From an uncultured Lachnospiraceae bacterium (GTDB lineage: Bacteria > Bacillota > Clostridia > Lachnospirales > Lachnospiraceae), in assembly GCA_910578795.1 (NCBI GenBank), contig CAJTSD010000002.1, forward strand, positions 107,329 to 171,328: a DNA stretch of 64,000 bases. The letters are read 5' to 3'. Below the pieces are notes generated by a model. That model was given only the letters and a program-made list of their open reading frames with translations. It was not told the DNA's origin and ran no database searches. How positions within the stretch are numbered: position 1 is the stretch's first letter; each line of letters opens with the position of its first letter. Positions 51,118 through 60,635 of this stretch are shown piece by piece. Both the position numbers and the translations under genes were made by a program.

Positions 51118-53568
51118 TTATATCTCTACCTTATCAAGGTGCCAAATCTCATCTACATACTCCTGAATCGTTCTGTCAGATGTGAACTTGCCGACCTTTG
51201 CCACATTGAGCATTGCACTCTTTGCCCAGCCGCTTGTATTCTTATAAGCCTTCTCCACTCTCTGATGCGCTTCCGCATAAGAACGGAAATCCTTCAAGAT
51301 AAAGTAACGGTCCGCCTTATCCGTGTCAATCGTGTTGAGCAGCGAATTGTAAAGACTCCTGAACAATTCTCTGTCATTTGCATAAGTACCGTCCACAAGC
51401 TGGTCAACAACCTTCTTAATCTCCGCGTCATGATTATAAATATCCATCGGATTGTAGCCGCCGTGATTTTCAAATCTGATAACCTCGTCAGAGCTCAAGC
51501 CAAAGATAAACGCGTTCTCCAGTCCAACCTCCTCAACAATTTCCACATTTGCGCCGTCCATCGTACCAAGTGTCAGGGCACCATTGAGCATAAACTTCAT
51601 GTTACCCGTACCGCTCGCCTCCTTGGACGCCGTAGAAATCTGCTCGGAAACATCAGCAGCCGCAAAAATCAGCTCCGCATTGGAAACCCTGTAGTTTTCA
51701 ATAAACACAACCTTTATCCTGTTCTTAATTGCAGGATCGTTGTTAATCTTGTCCGCAACCGCGTTAATCAGCTTGATTGTCAGCTTCGCGTTCTTATAGC
51801 CCGCAGCCGCCTTCGCGCCGAAAATAAAGGTTCTCGGATAAAACTCCATGCTCGGATTTGCTTTCATTTGGTTGTACAAATACATTACATGAAGGATATT
51901 CAAAAGCTGTCTCTTGTATTCATGCAGTCTTTTCACCTGCACGTCAAAGATCGAATCCGGGTCAACTTCAATGCCGTTGTGCTCCTTGATATACTTCGCA
52001 AGACGCACCTTGTTCTTGCGCTTAATATCCATAAAGTCCTTCTGTGCCGCAGGGCTGTCCGCGTACTTCGCAATGCCCTCAATCACCGGAAGGTCCACAA
52101 TCCAGTCCTCGCCAACCTTATTCGTTACCCAGTCTGCAAGCAGCGGATTTGCATGAAGCAGGAAACGTCTTTGTGTAATACCGTTTGTCTTATTGTTGAA
52201 CTTCGCCGGGAACATCTCATAGAAATCCTTCAATTCCTGATTTTTGAGAATTTCCGTATGAAGCCTTGCCACACCGTTTACACTGTATCCGGCAACAATC
52301 GCCAAATGCGCCATCTTCACCTGACCGTCAGAGATAATTGCCATCTTCTTAATCTTGTCCGCCGGTTCCGGATACCTGTTTACAATATCTAACAGGAAGC
52401 GGCGGTTAATTTCCTCAACAATCTGATAAATTCTCGGAAGCAGTCTTTGGAACAAATCAACGGGCCACTTCTCAAGCGCCTCCGCCATAATCGTGTGGTT
52501 TGTGTATGCACAGGTTTTTGTCGTAATCTCCCATGCCTCGTCCCATTCCAAGCCGTACTCATCAAGCAAAATACGCATCAGCTCCGCAATCGCAACCGTC
52601 GGGTGCGTATCATTGAGCTGGAATGTTACCTTCTCGTAAAATTTGTGAATGTCGTCATGCTTTGACATATATTTCTCAATCGCTGTCTGCACGGAAGCTG
52701 AAATAAAGAAATACTGCTGTTTTAAACGAAGTTCCTTACCGGATACGTGATTGTCGTTCGGGTAAAGCACCTCGACGATATTTCTTGCAAGGTTTGTCTG
52801 CTCAACTGCCTTCTGATAATCCCCCTTGTCAAACGAGTCAAGACTAAAGCAGTCCATCGGCTCTGCGTCCCATACACGAAGCGTATCGACAATGCCGTTT
52901 CCGTATCCGACAATCGGCAAATCATACGGAACAGCCTTTACAGACTGGTAATTTTCCTGATACCACATCATTCTGCCGTTCTCGTCCCTGCATGCCACAT
53001 TTCCGCCAAACTTAATCACCTTTGTATACTCAGGGCGTCTTAGCTCAAACGGATTGCCGTCCCTAAGCCAGTCATCGGGTACTTCTCTTTGGAAGCCGTC
53101 GCGGATTTCCTGCTTAAACATACCATAACGGTAACGGATACCGCAGCCATATGCGGAATAGCCGAGTGTTGCAAGCGAGTCTAAGAAACAAGCCGCAAGT
53201 CTACCAAGACCGCCGTTTCCAAGCGCTGCATCAGGCTCCTGATCCTCCACCACGTTAACGTCAAGACCAAGCTCCTCAAGCGCTTCGCTGAACTCCTTAT
53301 ATGCCATCAGGTTAATCATGTTGTTGCCAAGTGCACGTCCCATCAAAAACTCCATAGACATATAATAAACAATTTTCGGATCCTTTTCGTCATACGCCTC
53401 CTGCGTCTTAATCCAGTTGTCCACAATCATATCCTTCACGGCATAGGATACCGCTTGGAAAATCTGCTGATCGGTCGCCTCCTCGATGCTTTTTCTGTAA
53501 AGCGTCTTTACATTATATAAGACGCTGCGTTTAAACATTTCTTTGTCAATAATTGGTTTTTTAGGCAT
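51118..53568 (-). CDS. glgP: Glycogen/starch/alpha-glucan phosphorylase
   Basis: Releases glucose-1-phosphate from alpha-1,4-glucans; PLP-dependent, 816 residues. Signatures: EDQEPDAALGNGGLGRLAACFLDSLATLGYSAYGCGIRYRYGMF, QLNDTHPTVAIAELMRIL, VKRLHEYKRQLLNILHV, and the PLP Lys in EASGTGNMKFMLNGALTLGTMDGANVEI. MPKKPIIDKEMF was taken as the start with GGGGAGG upstream; 22 upstream codons are read-through of the leader. Monocistronic, with a TATAAT upstream near 53646. Confidence 0.97.
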   Translation of the reverse strand: MPKKPIIDKEMFKRSVLYNVKTLYRKSIEEATDQQIFQAVSYAVKDMIVDNWIKTQEAYDEKDPKIVYYMSMEFLMGRALGNNMINLMAYKEFSEALEELGLDVNVVEDQEPDAALGNGGLGRLAACFLDSLATLGYSAYGCGIRYRYGMFKQEIRDGFQREVPDDWLRDGNPFELRRPEYTKVIKFGGNVACRDENGRMMWYQENYQSVKAVPYDLPIVGYGNGIVDTLRVWDAEPMDCFSLDSFDKGDYQKAVEQTNLARNIVEVLYPNDNHVSGKELRLKQQYFFISASVQTAIEKYMSKHDDIHKFYEKVTFQLNDTHPTVAIAELMRILLDEYGLEWDEAWEITTKTCAYTNHTIMAEALEKWPVDLFQRLLPRIYQIVEEINRRFLLDIVNRYPEPADKIKKMAIISDGQVKMAHLAIVAGYSVNGVARLHTEILKNQELKDFYEMFPAKFNNKTNGITQRRFLLHANPLLADWVTNKVGEDWIVDLPVIEGIAKYADSPAAQKDFMDIKRKNKVRLAKYIKEHNGIEVDPDSIFDVQVKRLHEYKRQLLNILHVMYLYNQMKANPSMEFYPRTFIFGAKAAAGYKNAKLTIKLINAVADKINNDPAIKNRIKVVFIENYRVSNAELIFAAADVSEQISTASKEASGTGNMKFMLNGALTLGTMDGANVEIVEEVGLENAFIFGLSSDEVIRFENHGGYNPMDIYNHDAEIKKVVDQLVDGTYANDRELFRSLYNSLLNTIDTDKADRYFILKDFRSYAEAHQRVEKAYKNTSGWAKSAMLNVAKVGKFTSDRTIQEYVDEIWHLDKVEI

Positions 53569-53700
53569 TGTTGTACCTCCCCGTTCACCTTTTGTTGTTT
53601 TTTTCTTATACCATTTTATTATATCAAGTCTCATATCCTACATTATACTATAGATTTCCAATTTTTGAAAGAAATATATTCAATAAAAATTGAAAAAAAT

Positions 53701-53734
53701 GAAGTTATATGATGAAACAATATCATATAACTTC
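53701..53734 (-). terminator. Terminator after the ferritin-like small protein gene
   Basis: GAAGTTATATGAT/ATCATATAACTTC with a short loop; on the minus strand it is followed by ATTTTTTTC. Also works as a palindrome on the + strand. Confidence 0.75.
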
Positions 53735-53831
53735 CCGATTGTTTTTATGTTGACATAACTCTATTTTAGATATATTTCACAAAAAAATTTGCTGTTTTTA
53801 TACATTTTTACACTGTCCGTTCTCCTGTTTC

Positions 53832-54263
53832 TTATAAATATGGTCTTAAATCCACGACCAGCGTTTCCTCGGCTTTGGCAACCTCTCTGGCAAGCTTTTT
53901 GATTTTTTCGTCCGCCGCGGAATATTGGTTCAAGTATTTATGCAGGCTTTTTATACCCATATTACAGCCGTCCGTAATCAAATCCGCCACCGTGCTGTCA
54001 GAGTCATCGCCACCCAGCTTGACATTGGTCTTTACCCATGACATCATTTTTGCCATCATTGCCGGTTCTTTTCCTTCGTCATGAAATTCATTCAGATACT
54101 CATGTGTCATATTGCCAAGCTTCGTATGCGTTTCCTTGGACTTTGCGAGAAGGTTTCCCAGTTTTTCGTCGTGCACATGCTCCATCACTTCGTCGAGGGA
54201 CGAAACTCCCATTTTAATCCCCGCATTACATTCTCTTAACAGCTTAATTGTATCATCTTGCAT
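53832..54263 (-). CDS. Small helical protein, ferritin-like (DUF2383-like)
   Basis: 143 residues, almost all helical, with many Glu, Asp, His and Lys: LLRECNAGIKMGVSSLDEVMEHVHDEKLGNLLAKSKETHTKLGNMTHEYLNE, then MSWVKTNVKLGGDDSDSTVADLITDGCNMGIKSLHKYLNQY. The EHVHDE and THEYLNEFHDEG stretches may be metal-binding. Similar proteins are common in Clostridia and described only as hypothetical or ferritin-like. Start at MQDDTIKLL with GGGAGG upstream. Single gene with own terminator. Confidence 0.8.
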   Translation of the reverse strand: MQDDTIKLLRECNAGIKMGVSSLDEVMEHVHDEKLGNLLAKSKETHTKLGNMTHEYLNEFHDEGKEPAMMAKMMSWVKTNVKLGGDDSDSTVADLITDGCNMGIKSLHKYLNQYSAADEKIKKLAREVAKAEETLVVDLRPYL

Positions 54264-54352
54264 CTTATATACCTCCCGTCCTGTTGACTTCGGGCTTAGT
54301 ATCTGCATATGACACGATTTCATTCATACATTCATAATCAATGTGCTTACCG

Positions 54353-54928
54353 TTATGCCAGTACGCCAAGCAGTGTATAAACCACCGTTCCAATCACGCC
54401 GCTTCCCAAAATAATTGCGATCGCGCTCACCTTATACTTGCGCAAAATTACCAGTGCCACAACAAAAATCACAAGCTCCACAATCCGCAGATTGCTGAGC
54501 ACAATGTCGCCAAGCTCCGCCTGAAACAGCCCCAGCATCAAAATCGATGCCCCTGCCGACGCAATCAACGACACGACAGCCGGACGCAGCGAGCCAAGTA
54601 CAATCTGCACACCGCTCACTGTGCGGTATTTATAATAGAAATGTGCCAAAATCAGGCAAATACAAAACGACGGAATAATACACCCAAGCGTGCACAGCAG
54701 TACTCCCGGAATGCCCGCAATCCGCATTCCCACAAACGTCGCCGAATTAATCGAAATCGGTCCGGGCGTCATTTCCGCCACTGTAATCAAATCCGAAAAT
54801 TCCTCGAGCGTCATCAGCTTGTGAATGTTGACAATTTGCTCCTGAATCAACGGAATTGCCGCGTATCCTCCGCCCACACTAAATAATCCGACCTGCATAA
54901 ATGCAAAAAATAATTTAATCAACAGCAT
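54353..54928 (-). CDS. chrA: Chromate transporter ChrA family, second subunit
   Basis: About 191 residues, short-chain CHR type. VGLFSVGGGYAAIPLIQEQIVN is the conserved N-terminal block, followed by MTPGPISINSATFVGMRIAGIPG, and about five membrane segments. Overlaps the preceding chrA gene, so both halves form a heterodimer, as in many Firmicutes. Substrate may be chromate or another oxyanion. Confidence 0.92.
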   Translation of the reverse strand: MLLIKLFFAFMQVGLFSVGGGYAAIPLIQEQIVNIHKLMTLEEFSDLITVAEMTPGPISINSATFVGMRIAGIPGVLLCTLGCIIPSFCICLILAHFYYKYRTVSGVQIVLGSLRPAVVSLIASAGASILMLGLFQAELGDIVLSNLRIVELVIFVVALVILRKYKVSAIAIILGSGVIGTVVYTLLGVLA

Positions 54929-54932
54929 TTCC

Positions 54933-55511
54933 CTACACTTCCTCACCTTTCTTCTTTTTCTTCAACGTCACAACCAAATCAATCAAACCAATTCCCAAGC
55001 AAACCAAAATAATGAGCATTGCGCTGACGTCCAAAAGATACGTTGCGATAAACGCAATAATCATCATCGCAATATAGAGCACGCGCTTCGTTTTCACGAC
55101 GTTGCCCGCCAAATTAATCACAACGTCAAAAATCACCGCAGCGACACCCGCACGCATGACTTCCAGCGCCGTCGCAATGTATGGATTGGTACGGAACTGA
55201 TTATAAAACAAAGAAATAACAGAGATAATCACCATCGGCGGCAGAATTGTCCCGCCAATCGCCACCAGTGATCCGACAATTCCCGCCATGCGGTAGCCGA
55301 TAATAACCGAAGCATTGACAGGGAGCGGACCGGGAACAGACTGTGTGATTGCCGTCACGTCCAGCATTTCCTCCTCCTCAAGCCATCTAAGCTCCTCCAC
55401 ATACCGCTTTTTCATCAGCGACACAATCACAAAGCCGCCGCCAAATGTACACGCACTTAGCACAAACATGGATTTGAATAACGTCCAAAGCTTGCTATAA
55501 TCCTTTTTCAT
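54933..55511 (-). CDS. chrA: Chromate transporter ChrA family, first subunit
   Basis: 192 residues, paralogue of the following gene: VLSACTFGGGFVIVSLMKKRYVEELRWLEEEEMLDVTAITQSVPGPLPVNASVIIGYRMAGIVG. This PGP...N pattern is typical of CHR N-terminal halves. Ends in a basic KKKKKGEEV. Its gap upstream contains repeat copy D and a bidirectional terminator. Confidence 0.92.
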   Translation of the reverse strand: MKKDYSKLWTLFKSMFVLSACTFGGGFVIVSLMKKRYVEELRWLEEEEMLDVTAITQSVPGPLPVNASVIIGYRMAGIVGSLVAIGGTILPPMVIISVISLFYNQFRTNPYIATALEVMRAGVAAVIFDVVINLAGNVVKTKRVLYIAMMIIAFIATYLLDVSAMLIILVCLGIGLIDLVVTLKKKKKGEEV

Positions 55512-55560
55512 ATTGCCTTAATCTCCCTCCTTTACCAAATCAGGCAGACAAAATGTCTTT

Positions 55561-55650
55561 CTCTACCCATGCGCCGCCTTAGCGGCATATTTCTAATGTG
55601 AAAAGCTTACATATATGGTTTTTCACATTTGCATGGGGCTGTGCATAAAA
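55561..55650 (+). repeat. Structured intergenic repeat, copy D (partial, with nested hairpin)
   Basis: Keeps only the 3' half of the family: CCCATGC GCCGC...GCGGC, and GCATGGGG, ending TGTGCATAAAA. Relative to copy A it has an extra hairpin (AATGTGAAAA/TTTTTCACATT, about 55593-55629) inserted between GGCATATTTCT and TTGCATGG. Confidence 0.7.
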
Positions 55651-55692
55651 AACTGCTGCAAATACTTTATAGAACAGTATTTGTAGCAGTTT
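55650..55692 (-). terminator. Bidirectional terminator after the chemoreceptor gene
   Basis: AAACTGCTGCAAATACT and AGTATTTGTAGCAGTTT pair over 17 bp with one mismatch; both ends have T-runs (TTTTTTATG on minus, GATTTTTT on plus). It ends the chemoreceptor transcript read from the minus strand. Confidence 0.85.
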
Positions 55693-55731
55693 GATTTTTT
55701 ATTCGGTTCATAATTGCAGCAACTCGGATTT

Positions 55732-57195
55732 TTATTCGGTTTTAAGGACTTGTGCAAGCCGCTCGATTCCTCCCTGCACAATCTCCAGGGATTTTAAAAT
55801 ATCCTCCACACCGACAACCTGCTGCTCCGTCGCCATGCTGATTTCCGTCGTCGTTTCGGCAGCCTTTTCCGAAATATGCTCCAGCGTATCCATTGATTTC
55901 ATCAGCGCGTCCTTAATATCGACAATACCGGACAGCTCCTGTTTCAAGTCCTCAATAACGGACAGCACTTCATCAGAAGAATGAATCATCGTTTCAAAAA
56001 TCTTCACGGTATCGTTAAGCTTGTCAGAAGATTCTTTTACAATCACGCCGTTTTTGTCCATAATCTGATTGGTTTCCTCTACAGTTGACATAATATCTTT
56101 TAGGATTGCGTCAATCTCTTTCGTCGCATTTGCCGATTCCAACGACAATCCGTTAATTTCATCGGCAACAACAGCAAAGCCCTTGCCTGCCTCGCCTGCC
56201 CTTGCCGCCTCAATTGCCGCATTCAGCGCAAGCAGATTGGTCTGTTTTGCAATCTGGTTAATACTCTCCACAATCCCCGCAATCAGCGTCGACTTCTGCG
56301 ACAGGGTTGCAACGCCGTCCACCGCCTCCCTGGTTGCCTTGATGTTCTCGGAAAACTTGGCTGAAAGCTCGGAAATCGAAGCAATTCCTTCATCGTTCTT
56401 TTCCTTGAGCTTGTCCATATTGTCCATCGTGAGCGTAACCTGCTCCTCGGACGCCTGAATTTTGTCATTTAATGAGTTAAAAATCGCAATACTTCCGTTG
56501 ACCTCTTCCGTCTGCATTGCCGCGCTGCCAGAAATTGCTTCCGTAGAACCCGCAATATCCTGCGTGCTCTGCTTAAAGCCGCTCAGCGATTCATGAATAT
56601 GCTCTGTCGACTCCTGAATGCCCGTAAATGCCTGACGCACATTCCCTAACAGCGTTTCCACCTCGCGCTCCTTTTTCTCCACATCAAAGAACAAAGAGCG
56701 CGCCCGCATGATAATCATCGCTGCCGCGAGCACTGCAAGTACATACACCATTAAAATAAAGATCCAAATCGGGAACGTGTACATCGCCCGAAATGCCGCA
56801 GGAAACAGCAAGAGCGCACCGCCGTTTGCCACGATCAGCACAACGGTATACACCTTCACCACCGATAAATCGTAATAAGGAACTGCCAAAATCATCATCA
56901 GAAAATATGCCTCAACCATCGCCCCAAACGCCGCCGGCGTACCAAACACAATCGTCAGCGCGCCGCACACGGGCAAAATGGAAACATACAAATATTTTGC
57001 ATATTTTCCAAGCACCTTTTCCAGCGCCTTGATTACAACATTCGCCGCAATCATTGTCAAAACAATCGCATCACGCGCCGCACCGCCGTTAAATATAAGC
57101 ACGTACAAAAAGGCAACGACTGGTATGACCGCGTAAAACAGAAACATTACAAAGTTGGTTCGCCTTTCCTCATTTTTTAAGATTTCCAGTTCCAT
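55732..57195 (-). CDS. Methyl-accepting chemotaxis-type protein with N-terminal membrane domain
   Basis: About 487 residues. Five to six hydrophobic helices cover residues about 15-170; there is no large extracytoplasmic sensing domain, so it probably senses within the membrane or cytosol. The signalling domain has the hairpin tip INQIAKQTNLLALNAAIEAARAGEAGKGFAVVADEINGLSLESANATKEI. MELEILKNEERR was chosen as start behind AAAGGA. No sigma-D-type promoter is visible; a possible sigma-70 promoter is TTGTAT, 17 bases, TAGAAT. Confidence 0.92.
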   Translation of the reverse strand: MELEILKNEERRTNFVMFLFYAVIPVVAFLYVLIFNGGAARDAIVLTMIAANVVIKALEKVLGKYAKYLYVSILPVCGALTIVFGTPAAFGAMVEAYFLMMILAVPYYDLSVVKVYTVVLIVANGGALLLFPAAFRAMYTFPIWIFILMVYVLAVLAAAMIIMRARSLFFDVEKKEREVETLLGNVRQAFTGIQESTEHIHESLSGFKQSTQDIAGSTEAISGSAAMQTEEVNGSIAIFNSLNDKIQASEEQVTLTMDNMDKLKEKNDEGIASISELSAKFSENIKATREAVDGVATLSQKSTLIAGIVESINQIAKQTNLLALNAAIEAARAGEAGKGFAVVADEINGLSLESANATKEIDAILKDIMSTVEETNQIMDKNGVIVKESSDKLNDTVKIFETMIHSSDEVLSVIEDLKQELSGIVDIKDALMKSMDTLEHISEKAAETTTEISMATEQQVVGVEDILKSLEIVQGGIERLAQVLKTE

Positions 57196-57408
57196 ACAAA
57201 TTATCCTGTCCTTTCTCTTCATTTTTCGTTTGTGTTTCGTAAAATAGCACAAATATTCAAGAAAATTCTAGCATAATTTGGCAAATAATACAATAGAATT
57301 TAAAATGATTGTATCTTCGTTACTTTTCACGGGTCAGGAATGCGCATTTACTGCGCGTTCCATGAGAACATGATTCATATGTGAGGAGCATATCGCCCCG
57401 AAACGTTG

Positions 57409-58294
57409 CTATGAGCGGCTCCCGAGCCGTGAATAGTAACGTATCTTCCCCTGCGCTTCCTCGCGGCTTAAGTGATATTCCGTCATTAGGGCAGCGATCA
57501 CTTGCTCATCGGCAGCGTCAATTGCTCGCATGGAATGAATTAAGGATTTTATGCCCTGCTGTCTCTCCTGCTCTATTCCCTGTTCTAATCCTTGCGCTTT
57601 GCCCTCCTCAAATACAAATTCATCTTCCGCCTCCCGGTCTCTTTTTGCCTTCAGCCGATATTCATACTCCAGTCGGATTCTGTCGGTAACACTTATCTCT
57701 TTCAATTCTTTAATGGCTTCCATAATTCCTATATTTCCTGTCTTTGATTTTATCATATCCAAATCCTCCTGTGTCTTTGCGTTAAACAGGCGGTGCCATT
57801 CATCAAGCGGGCTTGGCTGCGCCTGATTGGGCTGCTTTTTCAGTTCAATGGTATGCAGCTCTAATATATCCATATAGATGTTTCCAAGCTTATCGCGCAG
57901 CGTGTAGACATTGTGATATTGTGCACGTTTGTCCAAATCAAAATCCAAAATCGTAATTGCAATGCATTTTTGGCTTTTTTATATGCCTCACCGCGCCTTA
58001 AATCCGCGGTAAACATTTTTGCAAGGTAAAACACTGTACGCGTTTTCCAATGCGCTTTCTGCTCCATCTGCATTTCAATATTGATTTTCGTGCTGTCATT
58101 GAGTTCAAGCTGAATGTCCAAAATACCCTGTTTCTGCCTTCGAAAACGCCGCCACAAAAAAGTGTTCATCATTCGCACAGTCTTAATGTCTTCGTCGGGA
58201 TATCCAGTACATCACTGATAAAATGTGTCCTTACGATTTCGTTTTCCATGATTTCCTTGATACAGAAATCATACTTTAATGGTACTATTTTCAT
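57409..58294 (-). pseudogene. Rpn/PD-(D/E)XK nuclease family transposase, two frameshifts
   Basis: Start MKIVPLKYDFCIKEIMENEIVRTHFISDVLD, then a one-base loss near 58195 shifts the frame to MMNTFLWRRFRRQKQGILDIQLELND (PD-(D/E)XK core with ELNDSTKINIEMQME). A second shift near 57975 leads to DFDLDKRAQYHNVYTLRDKLGN and the C-terminal half ending RYYSRLGSRS, with the Glu/Gln-rich KAQGLEQGIEQERQQG typical of this family. A promoter TTGTTT-17-TATAGT lies upstream. The joined product would be about 290 residues. Confidence 0.85.
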
Positions 58295-58524
58295 TATAAC
58301 TTCTCCTTTTGCCTGTTTCAATTGCTTTTGCTTGGAATATTTTAAAAAATTGTGTGAATTTTCGGCGATGCGCCATGAATATATAAAAATCAGAAAACAT
58401 TATAGACTATATCACATTTGCATTATGTAAACAAGTGACTTTTAACTTTTTTAACATTTAAGTAACAATTCCTGTGTGCTGACCGAATGTAATATTACGC
58501 TTTGAACATCTTTACTATTTATAG

Positions 58525-59390
58525 AACATTATAGAACAGAAAAAAGAACCTCTGCAATATTACCAAACAAAACTCCGTCTTCACTTGCAGGAAGAGGTCC
58601 ATGAGAAAACACAGCATCTGCAGAAGTTTTTGACTGAGCGAAGTCAGCTGATTGCGGAGTTGAGGCATGATATGAAATCTCCTCTAACATCTCTTTCCAA
58701 CATGGCGCAGATTATACGCATGAACGACTTTATGTTCGACGCTGACGCACGCAAAAAAATACTCCACATTGAGGAGCAGTGCGGTCTTTTGTCCGAACGT
58801 CTGAAATCCATTCAGGAAATCGCGGCATGGACAAGCACGCCGCAGCATATGGAACCCATACCGCTTAATACGTTTCTTTTGGATTTTTGCCGCAACTGCA
58901 AACCGATTGTGGAGCTCTACGGACCAAATTTCCATGCCGAAATCCCCTCAAAACCTTGCTGCGTTACCGGAAACCCTGAGCAGCTTTTCCGCGCACTGGA
59001 AAATTTACTCTACAACGCCGCCGACTTTACGCCGCCCGACGGAATGATTTCGCTTTCCCTTACCGCGGACGAACAGTTTGCTATATATCTGTTTCAGATA
59101 CAGGGTGCGGGATTGCCAAAGAGGATTTGCCGCATATCTTTGAGCGCTCCTACACGACGCGCGCCGAAAAGGGAGGCGAGGGGCTTGGACTTGCAATTAC
59201 TAAGACCATTCTTTTGGAACATGCTGGAAAAATAGAGGTCGTTTCCGAGGTCGGAATAGGAACGACGTTTACGGTTTGGATACGTTTGCGGCACCATCTG
59301 AAAGATTTTAAAACACTGCGCTGCCGTTTAAACCGGCGGACGTTTTACATAAAAAAGCAAGCTGCTGTTTTTTCAAAAATAATACGATAG
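58525..59390 (+). pseudogene. Histidine kinase remnant (5'-truncated, frameshifted)
   Basis: The frame begins after a stop with no start codon and encodes KTQHLQKFLTERSQLIAELRHDMKSPLTSLSNMAQII, a HisKA box whose phospho-His is in ELRHDMKSP, then an N-box RALENLLYNAADF. A shift near 59085 moves the rest into another frame: SDTGCGIAKEDLPHIFERSYTTR and GGEGLGLAITKTILLEHAG. The sensor and membrane parts are missing. It lies between the decayed transposase and a decayed chemoreceptor. Confidence 0.82.
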
Positions 59391-59405
59391 GAGTGGAAAA
59401 ATATT

Positions 59406-59619
59406 ATGAAAAGCTTAAGAGGAAAACTGATTTTGGAAACATGCCTGATCTGCGTCATCTGCCTTGGCGTTATGGCGCTGATCAGCTATTTTAACGCATC
59501 TAGGGAACTGAAAAATAAGGAGTGGGAAAACGCATAAAGAAAAGCTGCGGGAATTTGCGCAAAGGCTTGATACACTGTCCACGGAATTGGAGGAGAATGT
59601 GCGGTCGTTTAAGATGTGA
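59406..59619 (+). pseudogene. Chemoreceptor remnant: N and C termini joined by an internal deletion
   Basis: The 5' part encodes a signal anchor MKSLRGKLILETCLICVICLG VMALISYFNASRELK followed by a stop. After a frame change, the 3' part encodes the usual chemoreceptor tail, KLREFAQRLDTLSTELEENVRSFKM. About 500 codons of the middle are absent. It shows that a complete MCP gene once stood here. AGGAG ribosome binding site is still present before the ATG. Confidence 0.72.
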
Positions 59620-59646
59620 AAAAACGCAGGCGCAACGGCCTGCGTT
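59618..59646 (-). terminator. Terminator of the GNAT/TfoX unit
   Basis: Minus strand AACGCAGGC/GCCTGCGTT with a six-base loop followed by TTTTTT. Ends the minus-strand transcript about 60 bases past the GNAT stop. Confidence 0.82.
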
Positions 59647-59705
59647 CAAAGAATTTCCAGTGCAAATCTTTTGCATCGTAAATTCTTTCCTAACTTCCTC
59701 TATGA

Positions 59706-60164
59706 TTATCGCAATTTCTTTTCCATTACTTCATATACTAAGACAACACCGTTTTCAACAAGGTATTTCTCATGATTTTTGGTCAGATAGCCTCTATGCT
59801 CGTACAGGCAGCTTGCGGGCAGGGAGGCGTCTAACAGCACCGTGGAATCGCTTTTGGCAATTTCCGATTCCAAACACTGCATAATGAAGCTTCCGTATCC
59901 TTTTCCTTGAAATTCGGGCAAAACATAAACCCTTGTGATATGGTTGCCATCATGGCTTCCCGTTCCAACAATACAATGATTGTCCACGAGAACGCCCACC
60001 TTTCCATTGGTGATATCCTTTGCAATGTTTTCCCTGCTGTGAAGCGCGCAGAAAAAATCAACGACTTCCTTGGGATAATACTTCGGATACACTGCCGTAA
60101 CCGTATCCTGTACGATTTTATAAATCTGTTCACAGTCTATGTCCGTTGCTTTTATGTACTCCAT
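59706..60164 (-). CDS. GNAT family N-acetyltransferase
   Basis: 152 residues. Acetyl-CoA loop ITRVYVLPEFQGKGYGSFIMQCLE with the QGKGYG motif, then LDASLPASCLYEHRGYLT and a C-terminal strand. Substrate unknown. The start MEYIKATDID follows the TfoX gene stop by one base and has a weak AGGCGGA ribosome binding site, so it is probably translated by coupling with TfoX. Confidence 0.87.
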   Translation of the reverse strand: MEYIKATDIDCEQIYKIVQDTVTAVYPKYYPKEVVDFFCALHSRENIAKDITNGKVGVLVDNHCIVGTGSHDGNHITRVYVLPEFQGKGYGSFIMQCLESEIAKSDSTVLLDASLPASCLYEHRGYLTKNHEKYLVENGVVLVYEVMEKKLR

Positions 60165-60165
60165 T

Positions 60166-60507
60166 TCAGTCCGCCTGCGTTTTCTTCTTTTTAGGTTTCT
60201 TCGGCTTTGGCGCAGGCAGTTCGGGATACATCTTTTCAAACAGCTGCGCTAAAAACTGCTTATCGTCCACATTTTCCACCAGCAACATTTCTTTAGCGCC
60301 CTCGTATGGAAGCGCAAACGGCGCATTCGGCATAAATTCCTTCGCCGCAGCAACGGGCTTTACAAGCAGTTGGTTATTGTAAATCCCGCCTACGATTTTA
60401 CCGTGATAATAAATGATGAACTCTCCCATCATCGCATAATGCGTAATTTCCTCCAATTCGGACAGCTGCCCTAATATAAAGTTTAAATACTCTTTTGTTG
60501 AAGCCAA
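60166..60507 (-). CDS. TfoX/Sxy N-terminal domain protein
   Basis: 113 residues: MASTKEYLNFILGQLSELEEITHYAMMGEFIIYYHGKIVGGIYNNQLLVKP, then EFMPNAPFALPYEGAKEMLLVENVDD, the standard TfoX N-terminal domain, followed by a Lys/Pro-rich tail PAPKPKKPKKKKTQAD. Homologues in Proteobacteria affect competence; in Firmicutes the role is unknown. It is alone with the GNAT gene and divergent from the antitoxin gene. Confidence 0.88.
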   Translation of the reverse strand: MASTKEYLNFILGQLSELEEITHYAMMGEFIIYYHGKIVGGIYNNQLLVKPVAAAKEFMPNAPFALPYEGAKEMLLVENVDDKQFLAQLFEKMYPELPAPKPKKPKKKKTQAD

Positions 60508-60635
60508 TCCTCTCCCGCCTTTCCGGTTTGAATTTTTATTTTATTGTACTATCTTTCTTATAATATATCAAATCCCTTTTTTCGTTCAATTTGTGTATTA
60601 TATAATGAAATGAAACCTTATAAAGAAAGGATTTG

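Noticed and set aside
51088..52392. 434-codon open frame on + opposite glgP
   Set aside because: Lies fully antisense to a clear glycogen phosphorylase; composition is Arg/His/Leu-rich as expected from the complement of a high-bias gene, and no ribosome binding site.
57300..57408. Repeat of TTCACGG(G/C)TC near the end of the Rpn pseudogene considered as an insertion-sequence end
   Set aside because: The similarity is short and imperfect, and no matching end is seen on the other side at 58294.
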